Shown: positions 26,415-35,111, numbered from the stretch's first letter. The stretch: DNA of 64,000 bases from JAIRMO01 sp046533115 (GCF_046533115.1 NZ_JAJQRC010000002.1:1-64000); one strand, 5' to 3'. A program made the numbers and translations. Notes: generated by a model not told the origin, from the sequence alone.

Positions 26415-26613
26415 AGCGCCTCCTGAATTTTTCATTGAATGTATTCCCCAAAAATTCATTTTTTGGGGAATACGACCTTGAATTTAGAAAAAAAACGAAC
26501 TTTCAACCGCTTTTTCCATAGCCAATCCAAATTCAAAAGAGGGTTGGAACTGACTCACCGGCCCTCAAAAACCTCCTATTATAATTTAACCATGGGTTTT
26601 CAAAATTTGTCAA
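26415..26613 (-). promoter_or_regulatory. cstA promoter and hairpin-bearing leader
   Basis: Reading toward cstA: TTGACA (26608-26613) and TATAAT (26578-26583) are both present but 24 bases apart, so the exact -35 partner is uncertain. A leader of about 155 bases follows. It includes a perfect 14-base stem, GTATTCCCCAAAAA (26441-26454) with its complement at 26460-26473 and a five-base loop, about 20 bases ahead of the ribosome binding site. The hairpin has no T tract right after it, so control of translation or RNA stability fits better than termination. Confidence 0.5.
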
Positions 26614-26643
26614 GTTTTTTATAAGGTTCGAATTCTTCGGTAT

Positions 26644-26673
26644 TTGACTATTCGATATTATTTTTCTTATATG
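26644..26673 (+). promoter_or_regulatory. Promoter toward the OmpA-like gene
   Basis: TTGACT (26644-26649), an 18-base spacer and TATATG (26668-26673). The gene start is 157 bases downstream; I see no riboswitch or strong hairpin in that leader. Confidence 0.45.
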
Positions 26674-26829
26674 CTTGACGTGATGTTTGGGGAAGATGAT
26701 TCCCGGTTGCGTAAAGATAACGGACCGGAAAACATGACTTTTCTTACCCTATGAAAAAACAGCCTTGTCATCATTGCATAAAGGATTATCGGAAGGACGA
26801 ATCCTGCCGATATCCTATAGGGAGTAATT

Positions 26830-28044
26830 ATGCCGGAAATAAAAAGAGGGCTATTGTGCCTCATGGTTATAGGTTTTGCGATTCAGGTTCCGCTTCTTAG
26901 GGGAGAACAGTTTTTTTATAAACACAAAACAGGGGATAAATACCGGATTTTGTCCACCGTAAATGAAGAAGTTTACATAAACCGGCGGCTCTCCCACCGC
27001 GCGGAAATTTTAAACCGGATCGCCGTGGAAGTAACGGAAATCCATGACGGTATTGCCCGCCATGGGGCCCTGTTTCAGACCGCTGAACGGGCCCAGGGGG
27101 TAGGAGGAGGCCGGAGTTTCCAGTGGGCCCGGGAATATGAATCCGAATTCAACCGGAATCCCCAAGGATTTATTACCATTGATAGCAAGTTTTTTATGCC
27201 CGTGGTAAGGAATGTACCGGTTTTCCTGGATCAGGACCTTAATCCGGGAGATACCTGGTCTGCCGAGGGACACGAGATGCACGATTTTAGGGACAGTTTT
27301 GGCATAAATGAACCCTACCGGATCCCCTTTATCGCCGATTATACTTTTTTGGGCCGCCGGCAATGGCGGAATAAGGACTACTCTGCTTTTTCCGTATCCT
27401 ACCGTATTTTCACCGAACCCGAATCGGTCCGGGGAACCCTCTGGCCCCGGCGTATCATGGGGGCGTCGGATCAAATCGTCTATTGGGATACCGAATTAGG
27501 TCAGGCTGCGGCGTATAACGAGGTATTCCGTATGGTTTTTGAACTATCCAACGGCAGTACCGTGGAATACCGGGGCAATGCGGAGGCGGAGATTATCGAA
27601 TCCCCAGGGATGGATAAAGAAAAAATCGCCCGGGAAATCGAGGATACGATAAGGCGGATGGGTATTACCGATACCTCGGTCCGGATTGTGGATGAGGGAA
27701 TATCCATTAGCCTCGAAAATATTCAATTTCAGCCCGATTCCGCGGAATTACTGCCGGCGGAAAAGGTAAAACTCGACCAAATCGCCGGGGTTCTCCAAAA
27801 ATATAGGGAAAGGGACATCCTGGTGGGGGGGCATACCGCCCTGGCCGGTAGTGCCGAGGATAGGATGGTCCTTTCCCGGGAACGGGCGGCGGCGGTGGCG
27901 GACTATTTAATCGAAAAAAAAGCCCGCAGCCCCGACCGTATCGTGGTCCGGGGCTATGGGGCGGAACAGCCCCTGGGGGACCATAACACCGAAGCGGGCC
28001 GCCGAAAGAACCGGCGGGTGGAAATTACCATACTTGAAAATTAA
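26830..28044 (+). CDS. OmpA-family C-terminal domain protein
   Basis: Exported protein: the N-terminal signal (LLCLMVIGFAIQVPLLRG) lacks a lipobox. A domain of about 260 residues with no clear family follows; it is rich in beta-type segments (QFFYKHKTGDKYRILSTVNEEVYINR). An OmpA-like peptidoglycan-binding domain ends the protein, with FQPDSAELLPAEKVKLDQIA, LVGGHTALAGSAEDRMVLSRERA, VRGYGAEQPLGDH and RRKNRRVEI. It probably links the envelope to the cell wall. Ribosome binding site GGGAG precedes the ATG. Confidence 0.85.
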   Translation: MPEIKRGLLCLMVIGFAIQVPLLRGEQFFYKHKTGDKYRILSTVNEEVYINRRLSHRAEILNRIAVEVTEIHDGIARHGALFQTAERAQGVGGGRSFQWAREYESEFNRNPQGFITIDSKFFMPVVRNVPVFLDQDLNPGDTWSAEGHEMHDFRDSFGINEPYRIPFIADYTFLGRRQWRNKDYSAFSVSYRIFTEPESVRGTLWPRRIMGASDQIVYWDTELGQAAAYNEVFRMVFELSNGSTVEYRGNAEAEIIESPGMDKEKIAREIEDTIRRMGITDTSVRIVDEGISISLENIQFQPDSAELLPAEKVKLDQIAGVLQKYRERDILVGGHTALAGSAEDRMVLSRERAAAVADYLIEKKARSPDRIVVRGYGAEQPLGDHNTEAGRRKNRRVEITILEN

Positions 28045-28071
28045 AGGATGATATGCTAAAAATAAATATCC

Positions 28072-29304
28072 ATGAACTACTCCAACCCGGCAAATCTTGC
28101 TGTGCTCGCCTGTCCCGGAGGGGAAGTCTTCGCCGATGAGGTAATTACCCATCTTAAGAAGTGTTATTATCATCACTTTAAGAAAACCGCCTCCGAATTA
28201 GCCCGGCGGTATAATATGGACACGGAAGAGGTCATTAAGAAGGTCAATTTCATCAATGAGGTTAATTCCCCGTCATCAAATTTGCCCGCGGATGTCCTAA
28301 AATTTCATACCCCCCGGTTCAAAGTCCCCGCCCGGTTTACCCTCTTCTCCAACGGTGAGATAAAATCGGAAATTCTGGAATCCATCCGGGGCAAGGATAT
28401 CTATATTGTACAGGACGTGGAGAATCATTACCCCTTACAATTCAACGACGGTGCGGTGACCAGTTCCCTGTCGGTGAACGATCACCTTATGACCATTTTT
28501 GTGACCGTGGACGCCGTTAAACAGGCCGGGGCGGAACGGGTCACCCTGGTGGTTCCTATTTATCCCTATTCCCGGCAGCACAAAAAAAAAGGCCGAGAGG
28601 GGCTTACCGCAAGCCGGGTGGGAACTATTTTGGAATCCCTGGGGGTCAACCGGATCATTACCCTGGATATTCATTCCCGGGAAATTGGAAATGCCTTTAA
28701 TTTTATGCGCCTGGAGAATCTTCATGCCAGCTATCAAATTATCCGCCGGTTTCTACAGATCACCGGGATCAAGGACGATGATCTTGTGGTGGTTTCCCCG
28801 GATACGGGGGCGGTAGACAGGAATAAATTCTATGCCACCGCCCTAAAACGGCCCCTGGCCCTGTTATACAAAGAACGGGATTATTCCCGGGTTTCCAAGG
28901 ACGCCCTGGAAAATAACATTGCCGAGATAAAACTTCTGGGAAATGTCAGGGATAAGACGGTTTTTATGGCTGACGATATGCTGGGTACCGGAGGAACCCT
29001 TCTTAAGGCCATGAAATTCCTCAAGGAACAGGGGGCAGGAAAGGTAATCGCCGCCATCAGCCTTCCCCTATTCTCCGGGGATGCGGTCAAATATTTTGAT
29101 ACCGCCTATAATGAAGGGCTTTTTTTCCGGATCATTGGAACCAATGCCATATTTCAAGAGGAAGTGTTAAGCCGGGAATGGTATGTGAGCGTCAATATAA
29201 CCAAACTTTTTGCCCAAACTATTTCCCGGCTCCACCAGGGGCTTTCCATGAGTTCCCTCCTGGATAACCGGGACATCATAGAAAAGCTCTTCACCGACAC
29301 CTAA
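28072..29304 (+). CDS. prs: Ribose-phosphate pyrophosphokinase (PRPP synthetase), long form
   Basis: Makes PRPP from ribose 5-phosphate and ATP for nucleotide, His and Trp synthesis. Motifs: SNGEIKSEI, YPYSRQHKKKGREGLTASRV, TLDIHSREI and the PRPP loop VFMADDMLGTGGTL. At 410 residues it is about 95 longer than the usual enzyme. The extra part is mainly near the N-terminus (HFKKTASELARRYNMDTEEV), before the usual start of the fold. This ATG is the first in frame after a stop and has no clear ribosome binding site. Confidence 0.92.
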   Translation: MNYSNPANLAVLACPGGEVFADEVITHLKKCYYHHFKKTASELARRYNMDTEEVIKKVNFINEVNSPSSNLPADVLKFHTPRFKVPARFTLFSNGEIKSEILESIRGKDIYIVQDVENHYPLQFNDGAVTSSLSVNDHLMTIFVTVDAVKQAGAERVTLVVPIYPYSRQHKKKGREGLTASRVGTILESLGVNRIITLDIHSREIGNAFNFMRLENLHASYQIIRRFLQITGIKDDDLVVVSPDTGAVDRNKFYATALKRPLALLYKERDYSRVSKDALENNIAEIKLLGNVRDKTVFMADDMLGTGGTLLKAMKFLKEQGAGKVIAAISLPLFSGDAVKYFDTAYNEGLFFRIIGTNAIFQEEVLSREWYVSVNITKLFAQTISRLHQGLSMSSLLDNRDIIEKLFTDT

Positions 29305-29311
29305 AAATTCC

Positions 29312-30718
29312 ATGAATACCCGGCGGTTTATCCTCTGTGTTGATATCGGAACCTCCTCGCTTAAGGCCGCTTTTATTGATGTCAAGGGCCATAGCCGTGG
29401 GTTTGTCCGTAAGGCCTATCCCCGGGAACACCTGGTCCGGGGCGCGGTAAATGGGTCCGATTGGGAAAAAGCGCTGGTCCTGGCCAGAGAGGATCTGGCC
29501 AAACAAGCACCGGGCCGCAAGCCCGATGCCCTCTGTATTTCCGGAAACGGTCCTACCTTGGTTCCCCTGACCCGGGGGGGCCAATCCCTCGCTCCCCTCC
29601 ACTGGTATAAAAGCCGGGCCGATACCCCGGAACAACTCCCCTCCCTGTTTCTCCCCTATGCCGCGTATTTTTTACAGGAAAATCCCGAAGAGTATGAACG
29701 GACCCGGTATCTCTTTTCCGCGCCGGAGTGGTTTTCTTACCGATGCGGAGCGGAGCCGGTAACCGTCCTCCCCTCCCCCCTTTACGAACCCTACTATTGG
29801 GATGAAGCCCAATGTCGGAAATTGGGCCTGGACCGGGACAAATTCCCCCCCTTTGTACCGCTGGGAAGTTCCATCGGCAGGGTTTCCGCCGAAGCCGCGG
29901 AATATTTTGACCTTCCCCGGGGAATCCCCATCATCGCCGGGGGGCCGGATTTTATCATGGCCCTTATAGGGGTTGGAGCGGTTGAGCCGGGAATCGTCTG
30001 TGACCGGGCCGGCAGCTCCGAGGGAATTAATATCTGCACCCCCGGCCCGGTTCATATTCCCGGATTCAGAACCCTGCCGCATATTGAAGCGGAATTTTGG
30101 AATCTGGGGGCTATCCTGCCCGCTTCAGGCCGTTTTTTTGACTGGTACCGGGAACTCACCGGACAGGCCGATAGGGGGTATGACGAATTATTGGAGGAAC
30201 TTATCGGAAAACACCTTCCTGCTGAATCCCCCACAGCTCTGTCCCCCGGAGAGGGCCTTTTTTTTCCGGTATTGCCCTTCCCCGGTAAGCCTTTGGCGGC
30301 GGGCCTCTTTACGTCCTTCCCGGGACTTCTCAGCCAGGCCGGGTTCGGCAGGGCGGTTTTGGAAGCCCTGGGCTTTTTGGTTCGGGATACCCTGGAAATC
30401 TTCAACAGCCATGGTTTTCCCATAAAGGAGATGCGGCTTTCCGGGGGACAGAGCAAAAACGCCCGCTGGAACCAGCTGAAGGCGGACCTTACCAACTGTA
30501 CCCTGCTGCTCCCGGAAATACGGGACGGCGAGCTTATGGGAGACGCCTGTATTGCGGCCCGGGCTCTGGGAGAATTCTCCGACCTGCCCCAGGCCGTCTC
30601 CGGCATGATCCGTTTTACCGGCTCCTATACCCCCTCCCCCAAAAACGTGTCCCGTTATACCGAAGGATTCCACGCTTATCGGGAATTTAAAGAAAAGGCC
30701 CGGAGTTTCCTGGAATGA
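29312..30718 (+). CDS. FGGY-family carbohydrate kinase
   Basis: Sugar kinase of the xylulokinase/gluconokinase type. The phosphate-1 motif CVDIGTSSLKAAFID starts the protein; later come GGPDFIMALIGVGAVEPG, DRAGSSEGIN and the adenosine motif MRLSGGQSKNARWNQLKADL. 468 residues is slightly short for the family. The substrate is not evident. Eight bases after prs and overlapping the phosphatase by ATGA, so the three are probably co-transcribed; sugar phosphorylation next to PRPP synthesis suggests a pentose or related sugar. Confidence 0.87.
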   Translation: MNTRRFILCVDIGTSSLKAAFIDVKGHSRGFVRKAYPREHLVRGAVNGSDWEKALVLAREDLAKQAPGRKPDALCISGNGPTLVPLTRGGQSLAPLHWYKSRADTPEQLPSLFLPYAAYFLQENPEEYERTRYLFSAPEWFSYRCGAEPVTVLPSPLYEPYYWDEAQCRKLGLDRDKFPPFVPLGSSIGRVSAEAAEYFDLPRGIPIIAGGPDFIMALIGVGAVEPGIVCDRAGSSEGINICTPGPVHIPGFRTLPHIEAEFWNLGAILPASGRFFDWYRELTGQADRGYDELLEELIGKHLPAESPTALSPGEGLFFPVLPFPGKPLAAGLFTSFPGLLSQAGFGRAVLEALGFLVRDTLEIFNSHGFPIKEMRLSGGQSKNARWNQLKADLTNCTLLLPEIRDGELMGDACIAARALGEFSDLPQAVSGMIRFTGSYTPSPKNVSRYTEGFHAYREFKEKARSFLE

Positions 30719-31368
30719 AGATCTATCGGATCCCCTCGGTACGGTCCGCCCTGATTTTCGATATGGACTCGACCCTCTATACCAATGCGGAATACGCCCG
30801 GGACCAAATCGATCTTCCCATCTGGCATCTTGCCCGTATCCGCGGCCGGAGTTTTGAGGATATGAAGAGAGAAATAGAAACCTACCGGGAAACCTGGGCC
30901 CAAACCAAAGGAGAAAAAATCAGCCTTACCAATACCTTCAAGGATTTCGGTATTTCCCTGGAAGAAAACATCCGCTGGCGGGAAGAACTATACGAACCCT
31001 CCCGGTACCTCAAGCCGGATCCGGTCCTTGGCAAAACCCTCGACGCCTTGGCATCCGCCTTTTCCTTTGCCCTGGTTACGAATAATCCGGTGTTGGTTGC
31101 CAAAAAGACCCTCGCCGCTCTGGGAATCGGTGAATTTTTTACTATCATGGTGGGCCTTGATACTTGTAAGGTATCAAAACCCCACCGGGCCCCCTTTATT
31201 AAAGCAATGGAGTTCCTGGAAATTCCCGCCGAAGAATGTATCGCCCTGGGGGATCGGTATGATTTTGATATAGCCCCTCCCCTGGAACTCGGCATGGGGG
31301 GCATCCTGGTCGACGGGGTTGAGGATGTGTATGGCCTTGAGGAAATACTCAAACAGGACCATGTGTAA
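30715..31368 (+). CDS. HAD-superfamily phosphatase
   Basis: Cytoplasmic phosphatase with all four HAD motifs: FDMDSTLYTN (nucleophile Asp), TNNP, lysine in VSKPHRAPF and GDRYDFDI. A helical cap lies between the first two, as in nucleotidase-type and phosphoglycolate-type HADs. Starts inside the stop of the kinase gene, so it may dephosphorylate a related sugar phosphate or nucleotide. Ends 17 bases before a strong hairpin. Confidence 0.87.
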   Translation: MKIYRIPSVRSALIFDMDSTLYTNAEYARDQIDLPIWHLARIRGRSFEDMKREIETYRETWAQTKGEKISLTNTFKDFGISLEENIRWREELYEPSRYLKPDPVLGKTLDALASAFSFALVTNNPVLVAKKTLAALGIGEFFTIMVGLDTCKVSKPHRAPFIKAMEFLEIPAEECIALGDRYDFDIAPPLELGMGGILVDGVEDVYGLEEILKQDHV

Positions 31369-31384
31369 TGATTCTCTGGGGTAA

Positions 31385-31421
31385 GGAACCCTCTGAAAAC
31401 TTTAGTTTTCAGAGGGTTTCC
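31385..31421. terminator. Bidirectional terminator hairpin with AAAACTTTAGTTTT core
   Basis: GGAACCCTCTGAAAACT (31385-31401) and AGTTTTCAGAGGGTTTCC (31404-31421) pair over at least 15 bases with a TT loop and one bulge. It lies between two convergent genes. The core AAAACTTTAGTTTT (31396-31409) recurs at 44018-44031 with a different outer stem. Confidence 0.75.
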
Positions 31422-31425
31422 AATC

Positions 31426-31803
31426 TTATTTCGCGGCGACTACCTCAATCTCAATTTTCGCGCCCAGGGGCAGCGCCGCGACCTGAACACAGCTGCGGGC
31501 GGGCGGATTTTCGGGAAAATACAACCCATACACTTCGTTCATCGCGGAAAATTCGGAAAGGTCAACCATGAATACGGTGGTCTTTACCACATTTTTTAAC
31601 GAGAGTCCCGCTTGTTCCAAAATCGCTTTGCAGTTCTCAAGAGAATTCTTTGCCGCTTTTTTGATGTCCTCTTTTTCAAGCGTCCCAGCCGCCATATCCA
31701 CCGGTAACTGCCCGCTGGTGAACACAAAACTTCCGGCGTCAATTCCTTGAGAATAGGGACCGATTGCCTTTGGAGCTTTTTCCGTAATAATTGCGTTTTT
31801 CAT
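31426..31803 (-). CDS. ridA: RidA-family 2-iminobutanoate/2-iminopropanoate deaminase
   Basis: Hydrolyses reactive enamine/imine products such as 2-aminoacrylate. Nearly textbook sequence: KAPKAIGPYSQGIDAGSFVF, SGQLPVD, the arginine in NPPARSCVQVAALPLGAKIEIEVVA; 125 residues. Last gene of the tnaA-transporter-ridA unit. Tryptophanase releases aminoacrylate, so RidA has an obvious job here. A GGAG lies eight bases before the ATG. Confidence 0.95.
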   Translation of the reverse strand: MKNAIITEKAPKAIGPYSQGIDAGSFVFTSGQLPVDMAAGTLEKEDIKKAAKNSLENCKAILEQAGLSLKNVVKTTVFMVDLSEFSAMNEVYGLYFPENPPARSCVQVAALPLGAKIEIEVVAAK

Positions 31804-31844
31804 AGTATGTACTCCATTTATCTTGAGAATATCCTACACCCGGC

Positions 31845-31875
31845 ATTCCCCGACATTCTAAAAATGTCAGGGAAT
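31845..31875. other. Intercistronic hairpin between transporter gene and ridA
   Basis: ATTCCCCGACATT (31845-31857) pairs with AATGTCAGGGAAT (31863-31875) with one mismatch and a CTAAA loop. It has no T tract, so it is more likely a transcript-stability or processing element than a full terminator. Confidence 0.45.
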
Positions 31876-31883
31876 TAAGGATT

Positions 31884-33209
31884 TTAACCTATACCGCCGA
31901 AGGCGATACTCAGGACGAACACCAGGAACGCAATTGCGCAGAACCCGTATTTACCCAGGGGAACAACCCACTTGCCGATTTTCTTCTCCCTGCCAAGCTG
32001 AATTTGCTCTGCGGCAAAATCCTTTCCCATAACCCAGAAGAAGATAATCGCCGCGATGAACGCCCCCAAGGGACAGACATAAATGGACATAATATCCATC
32101 CAGACCCCGATGATATCGGCATTCTCCAGGAAAACACCGCCTATGGACGCCAAAAGGAGAATAATGATTACCGACTTAAAGCGGGAAAGTTTAAAGCGAT
32201 CCTGGAGCATCTCAATGGGCGTTTCAAAGATGTTGACAATGGACGTGGCCGCCGCAAAGAAAATAGCCAGGAAGAAGATGATGGCAAAGATCTGGCCCCC
32301 TGCCATCTGCTGGAAGATCGCGGGCAGGGTAATGAATATTAGGGGTGGCCCGGCGCCTATTGAGTCCGCTCCGAGCAGCGCGAATACCGCGGGGACAATC
32401 ACGATTGATGCTAGGATGGCCGCGAGGGTATCAAAAATAGCGATGTTTTTCGCACAGGCAAGAACATTTTCTTTCTTACTCAGATAAGAACCATAGACCA
32501 CGGTCCCGTTCCCCGCCAGGGATAGGGAGAAAAACGCCTGTCCCAGGGCAAAGATCCAGGTTTTGATGTCGCTTATATAGCTCCACTGGGGGATAAATAA
32601 ATATTTGTACCCCTCAACGACGCCGGGCAGCAGGGCAACCCGAATGGCCATATAGATAAACAGGAGGTAGAAAACGGGCATCATAACCTTACATACCTTT
32701 TCGATACTCTTGGAGATACCCCCAATCATCATAATAAAGGTGATACCCAGGGCGGTAAGGTGCCAGCCTATGCTGCCGAAGTTGCCGACAATTTGGCCAA
32801 AGTAGGCCCCGGTATCCTTGTTGCTAATCACTGCCCCTGAAATGGAACCCCACAGATAGCGGAGAACCCAGCCCATGATGATCGCATACCCTGTCCCGAT
32901 ACCGAAGGCGGCGATGACCGGGATAACTCCGATTTCCTTGAAGGGTTTATTTTTTTGGGTCAGCGCTTTACGGAAGGTCCCCAAGGGTCCCGCACCGCCC
33001 CAACGGCCGAAGGCGGTTTCCTCCACAACGCCGGTCGCCCCCAGGATAAGAATACAGATGAAATACGGGATGAGGAATGCCGCACCGCCATATCTCGCCG
33101 TCCGATACGGGAAGGCCCACACATTTGCCATCCCTACCGCCGAACCTATGCAGGCGATAATAAATCCCCACCTGCCCGAAAACGAATCGCGTGCTTTTTC
33201 GTCCGACAC
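31884..33209 (-). CDS. Neurotransmitter:sodium symporter family transporter, probably for tryptophan
   Basis: LeuT/TnaT-type Na+-coupled amino-acid transporter. FIIACIGSAVGMANVWAFPY at TM1, about 11-12 membrane segments in 441 residues, and SLAGNGTVVYGSYL in the middle fit the prokaryotic NSS group. A GTG start at 33209 is chosen because AGGAGG stands seven bases before it. Directly follows tnaA, as in organisms where TnaT feeds tryptophanase, so tryptophan (or another aromatic or hydrophobic amino acid) is the likely substrate. Confidence 0.9.
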   Translation of the reverse strand: MSDEKARDSFSGRWGFIIACIGSAVGMANVWAFPYRTARYGGAAFLIPYFICILILGATGVVEETAFGRWGGAGPLGTFRKALTQKNKPFKEIGVIPVIAAFGIGTGYAIIMGWVLRYLWGSISGAVISNKDTGAYFGQIVGNFGSIGWHLTALGITFIMMIGGISKSIEKVCKVMMPVFYLLFIYMAIRVALLPGVVEGYKYLFIPQWSYISDIKTWIFALGQAFFSLSLAGNGTVVYGSYLSKKENVLACAKNIAIFDTLAAILASIVIVPAVFALLGADSIGAGPPLIFITLPAIFQQMAGGQIFAIIFFLAIFFAAATSIVNIFETPIEMLQDRFKLSRFKSVIIILLLASIGGVFLENADIIGVWMDIMSIYVCPLGAFIAAIIFFWVMGKDFAAEQIQLGREKKIGKWVVPLGKYGFCAIAFLVFVLSIAFGGIG

Positions 33210-33242
33210 AGTCTTACCTCCTATATTGATTAGCGCTGGGGC

Positions 33243-33271
33243 CGGCCGGGAAATTGGTTACTTCCCGGCCG
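33243..33271. other. Strong intercistronic hairpin between tnaA and the transporter gene
   Basis: CGGCCGGGAA (33243-33252) and TTCCCGGCCG (33262-33271) form a ten-base stem with a nine-base loop. Without a T tract it is probably a barrier to RNA decay or a partial terminator that lowers transporter expression relative to tnaA. Confidence 0.5.
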
Positions 33272-33297
33272 ACCCTCACATCAAAACTGAAACCAAG

Positions 33298-34692
33298 TCA
33301 TTTAATCGGCTCAAGATGCGCCTGAAAATGCCGCAGAATCGGGGGTTCCCAAACAATGCGGAATCCGCGTTTTATGCTCGGTGCGCGCTTTTTAACTTCT
33401 ATTACCGCGTCGATTATTACGTCCAGATGGGCCTGGGTGTACACCCGGCGCGGGATGGCGAGCCGTGAAAACTCAAAGTCGGCCTTGAGCTGTTTGCCCG
33501 TGTCGGGGTCGTTACCCAACATATACGAACCGATGTCGCAGCAGCGGATCCCCGCCTCCCGGTAAAGCTCAACGCAGAGGACCTGAGCGGGGTACTCGGT
33601 GTAGGGGATATGGGGGAACATGGCCTTGGCATCCAGAAACACCCCGTGACCCCCAACCGGTGCCTGATAGCCAATACCGGCATCGTCGAATTTTGCCGCC
33701 AGGTACTCCATCTGACCCACCCGGTAGCGGAGGTAGTTATCGTCAAGTCCTTCGCGAAGACCTACCGCCAGGGCTTCCAAATCCCGGCCCGCAAGCCCCC
33801 CGTAAGTGTAGAGCCCCTCAAATTCAATACACCGGGACTTGATTTCCAGGATGATATTTTCGTTGAGCTTCTCGTTCTTCACGCCGATCATGCCGCCCAT
33901 GTTGACAATAGTATCTTTCTTTGCGCTCATGGTAAACATATCCGCATAGCTGAAGACTTCCCGCACGATCTCCGTGATAGATTTATTCGCATAGCCCGGT
34001 TCGTCCCGCTGGATGAAGTAGGCATTCTCCGCGTAACGTGCCGCGTCGATATCAAAGGGGATTCCGTACTTCTTGCAAACCGCCGAGGTCTCCCGAATGT
34101 TTTGAACCGAGACCGGCTGACCTCCGGCGGAGTTATTGGTGATGGTCATCACCACAAGGCCGATCTTCTCCGGCCCATGTTCTTTGATGAGCTTTTCAAG
34201 CCGCTCCACATCCATATTACCCTTAAAGGGGGCGCGTTTGGCCGGGTCCAGAGCTTCCGGTACCACGCAGTCCAGGGGGCGGGCCCCCGACAAAATGACA
34301 TGGGCCCTGGTGGTATCAAAGAACATGTTTGAAATGGCGAATTTACCCTCGGACAAGAAAAGCGGAAGCAGTATCTTCTCGGCGGCGCGGCCCTGGTGTA
34401 CCGGCTGGATATAATCGTAGCCGAAGATATCTTTGGCGGTATTGATCAGCTTATAGTAGCTGGACGCCCCCGCATAGGCTTCATCACCCTGCATCACGCC
34501 CGCCCATTGGAACTGGCTCATGGCGTTGGTCCCCGAATCCGTCAGAAGGTCGATATACACATCTTCACTTTTTAGATAGAAGAGGTTGTAATGAGCTTCT
34601 GCGATTTTCTTTTCGCGCTCTTCCCGCGTCAGCATACGAAGCGGTTCCACCACCTTTATGCGGAACGGTTCCGGTACATACTTTATTGCCAT
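33298..34692 (-). CDS. tnaA: Tryptophanase (tryptophan indole-lyase)
   Basis: PLP enzyme splitting tryptophan into indole, pyruvate and ammonia. LPEPFRI-type start, IDLLTDSGTNAMSQFQWAGVMQGDEAYAG, VHQGRAAEKI, FFDTTRAH, FDIDAARYAENAYFI and the PLP lysine in MSAKKDTIVNMGG. Tyrosine phenol-lyase is the close alternative. The C-terminal DIGSYMLGNDPDTGKQL and SAKKD match tryptophanases better, and the linked NSS transporter and ridA agree. Ribosome binding site GGGGAG is seven bases before the ATG. It is transcribed from a strong promoter overlapped by a palindrome and has a leader of about 215 bases. Confidence 0.92.
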   Translation of the reverse strand: MAIKYVPEPFRIKVVEPLRMLTREEREKKIAEAHYNLFYLKSEDVYIDLLTDSGTNAMSQFQWAGVMQGDEAYAGASSYYKLINTAKDIFGYDYIQPVHQGRAAEKILLPLFLSEGKFAISNMFFDTTRAHVILSGARPLDCVVPEALDPAKRAPFKGNMDVERLEKLIKEHGPEKIGLVVMTITNNSAGGQPVSVQNIRETSAVCKKYGIPFDIDAARYAENAYFIQRDEPGYANKSITEIVREVFSYADMFTMSAKKDTIVNMGGMIGVKNEKLNENIILEIKSRCIEFEGLYTYGGLAGRDLEALAVGLREGLDDNYLRYRVGQMEYLAAKFDDAGIGYQAPVGGHGVFLDAKAMFPHIPYTEYPAQVLCVELYREAGIRCCDIGSYMLGNDPDTGKQLKADFEFSRLAIPRRVYTQAHLDVIIDAVIEVKKRAPSIKRGFRIVWEPPILRHFQAHLEPIK

Positions 34693-34906
34693 AAATGTTC
34701 TCCCCTAAAAAAATTAAATTTGAATTCGTTTCAAAACTCACGTTAGTTTGAAACTGATTTAGGGAAAAGCGGTTAGGCCCTAAATTAAGCCGGCCCGCTT
34801 TTTCTCTTAGATCTAAGGCCACTTACCAAGCAAAACTTATCGCTCAAAATCATGGTTGTCCCGGACCAGTGTATTTTGAAACCGTATCGCTTGATAAATT
34901 CCTCTA
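34693..34906 (-). promoter_or_regulatory. Structured tnaA leader
   Basis: Between the predicted start of transcription (about 34907) and tnaA. In order of transcription: a hairpin TTTCAAAAT/ATTTTGAG across 34844-34883; AAAAGCGG and CCGCTTTT arms that enclose and compete with TTTAGGG/CCCTAAA; then GTTTCAAACT/AGTTTTGAAAC close to the ribosome binding site. A 22-codon frame (34853 to 34785) starts in the first hairpin but has no Trp codon, so it is unlike the E. coli tnaC peptide. Attenuation by alternative structures is possible. Confidence 0.4.
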
Positions 34907-34942
34907 CCTCATTATTGTATAATGAGGATGGGTACCTGTCAA
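34907..34942 (-). promoter_or_regulatory. tnaA: tnaA promoter with overlapping operator
   Basis: On the minus strand TTGACA (34937-34942), exactly 17 bases, TACAAT (34914-34919). The arms CCTCATTA (34907-34914) and TAATGAGG (34920-34927) form a perfect eight-base inverted repeat centred on the -10 box. A protein bound there would shut the promoter. Candidates are the divergent YheO-type regulator and the TrpR-like protein at 39.5 kb. Confidence 0.7.
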
Positions 34943-34953
34943 TGATTTTTTTT

Positions 34954-35004
34954 AATTATAATAAAAAATTATTATAATTTTTGTCCCGTCCCCTGGGACA
35001 AAAA
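34954..35004. repeat. Two adjoining inverted repeats between tnaA and the YheO-type gene
   Basis: AATTATAATAA (34954-34964) with TTATTATAATT (34969-34979), then TTTTTGTCCC (34978-34987) with GGGACAAAAA (34995-35004). Both are perfect. The second looks like a terminator for either strand and may insulate the two divergent promoters. A further pair, AAGCGGC/GCCGCTT and GTTTCAAA/TTTGAAAC, overlaps at 35021-35055. Confidence 0.5.
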
Positions 35005-35111
35005 TATTTGCGTTTTTCCGAAGCGGCGGTTTCAAAGGCCGCTTGCTTTTGAAACTACTTTGGCTTTCAATTTGAAACCGGTTCGATGGTATCTTATCCT
35101 GCAGGATCTCC

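Noticed and set aside
34785..34853. 22-codon frame in the tnaA leader as a tnaC-like regulatory peptide
   Set aside because: It has no tryptophan codon and its ATG belongs to a hairpin that recurs elsewhere. The match to TnaC is only in position.
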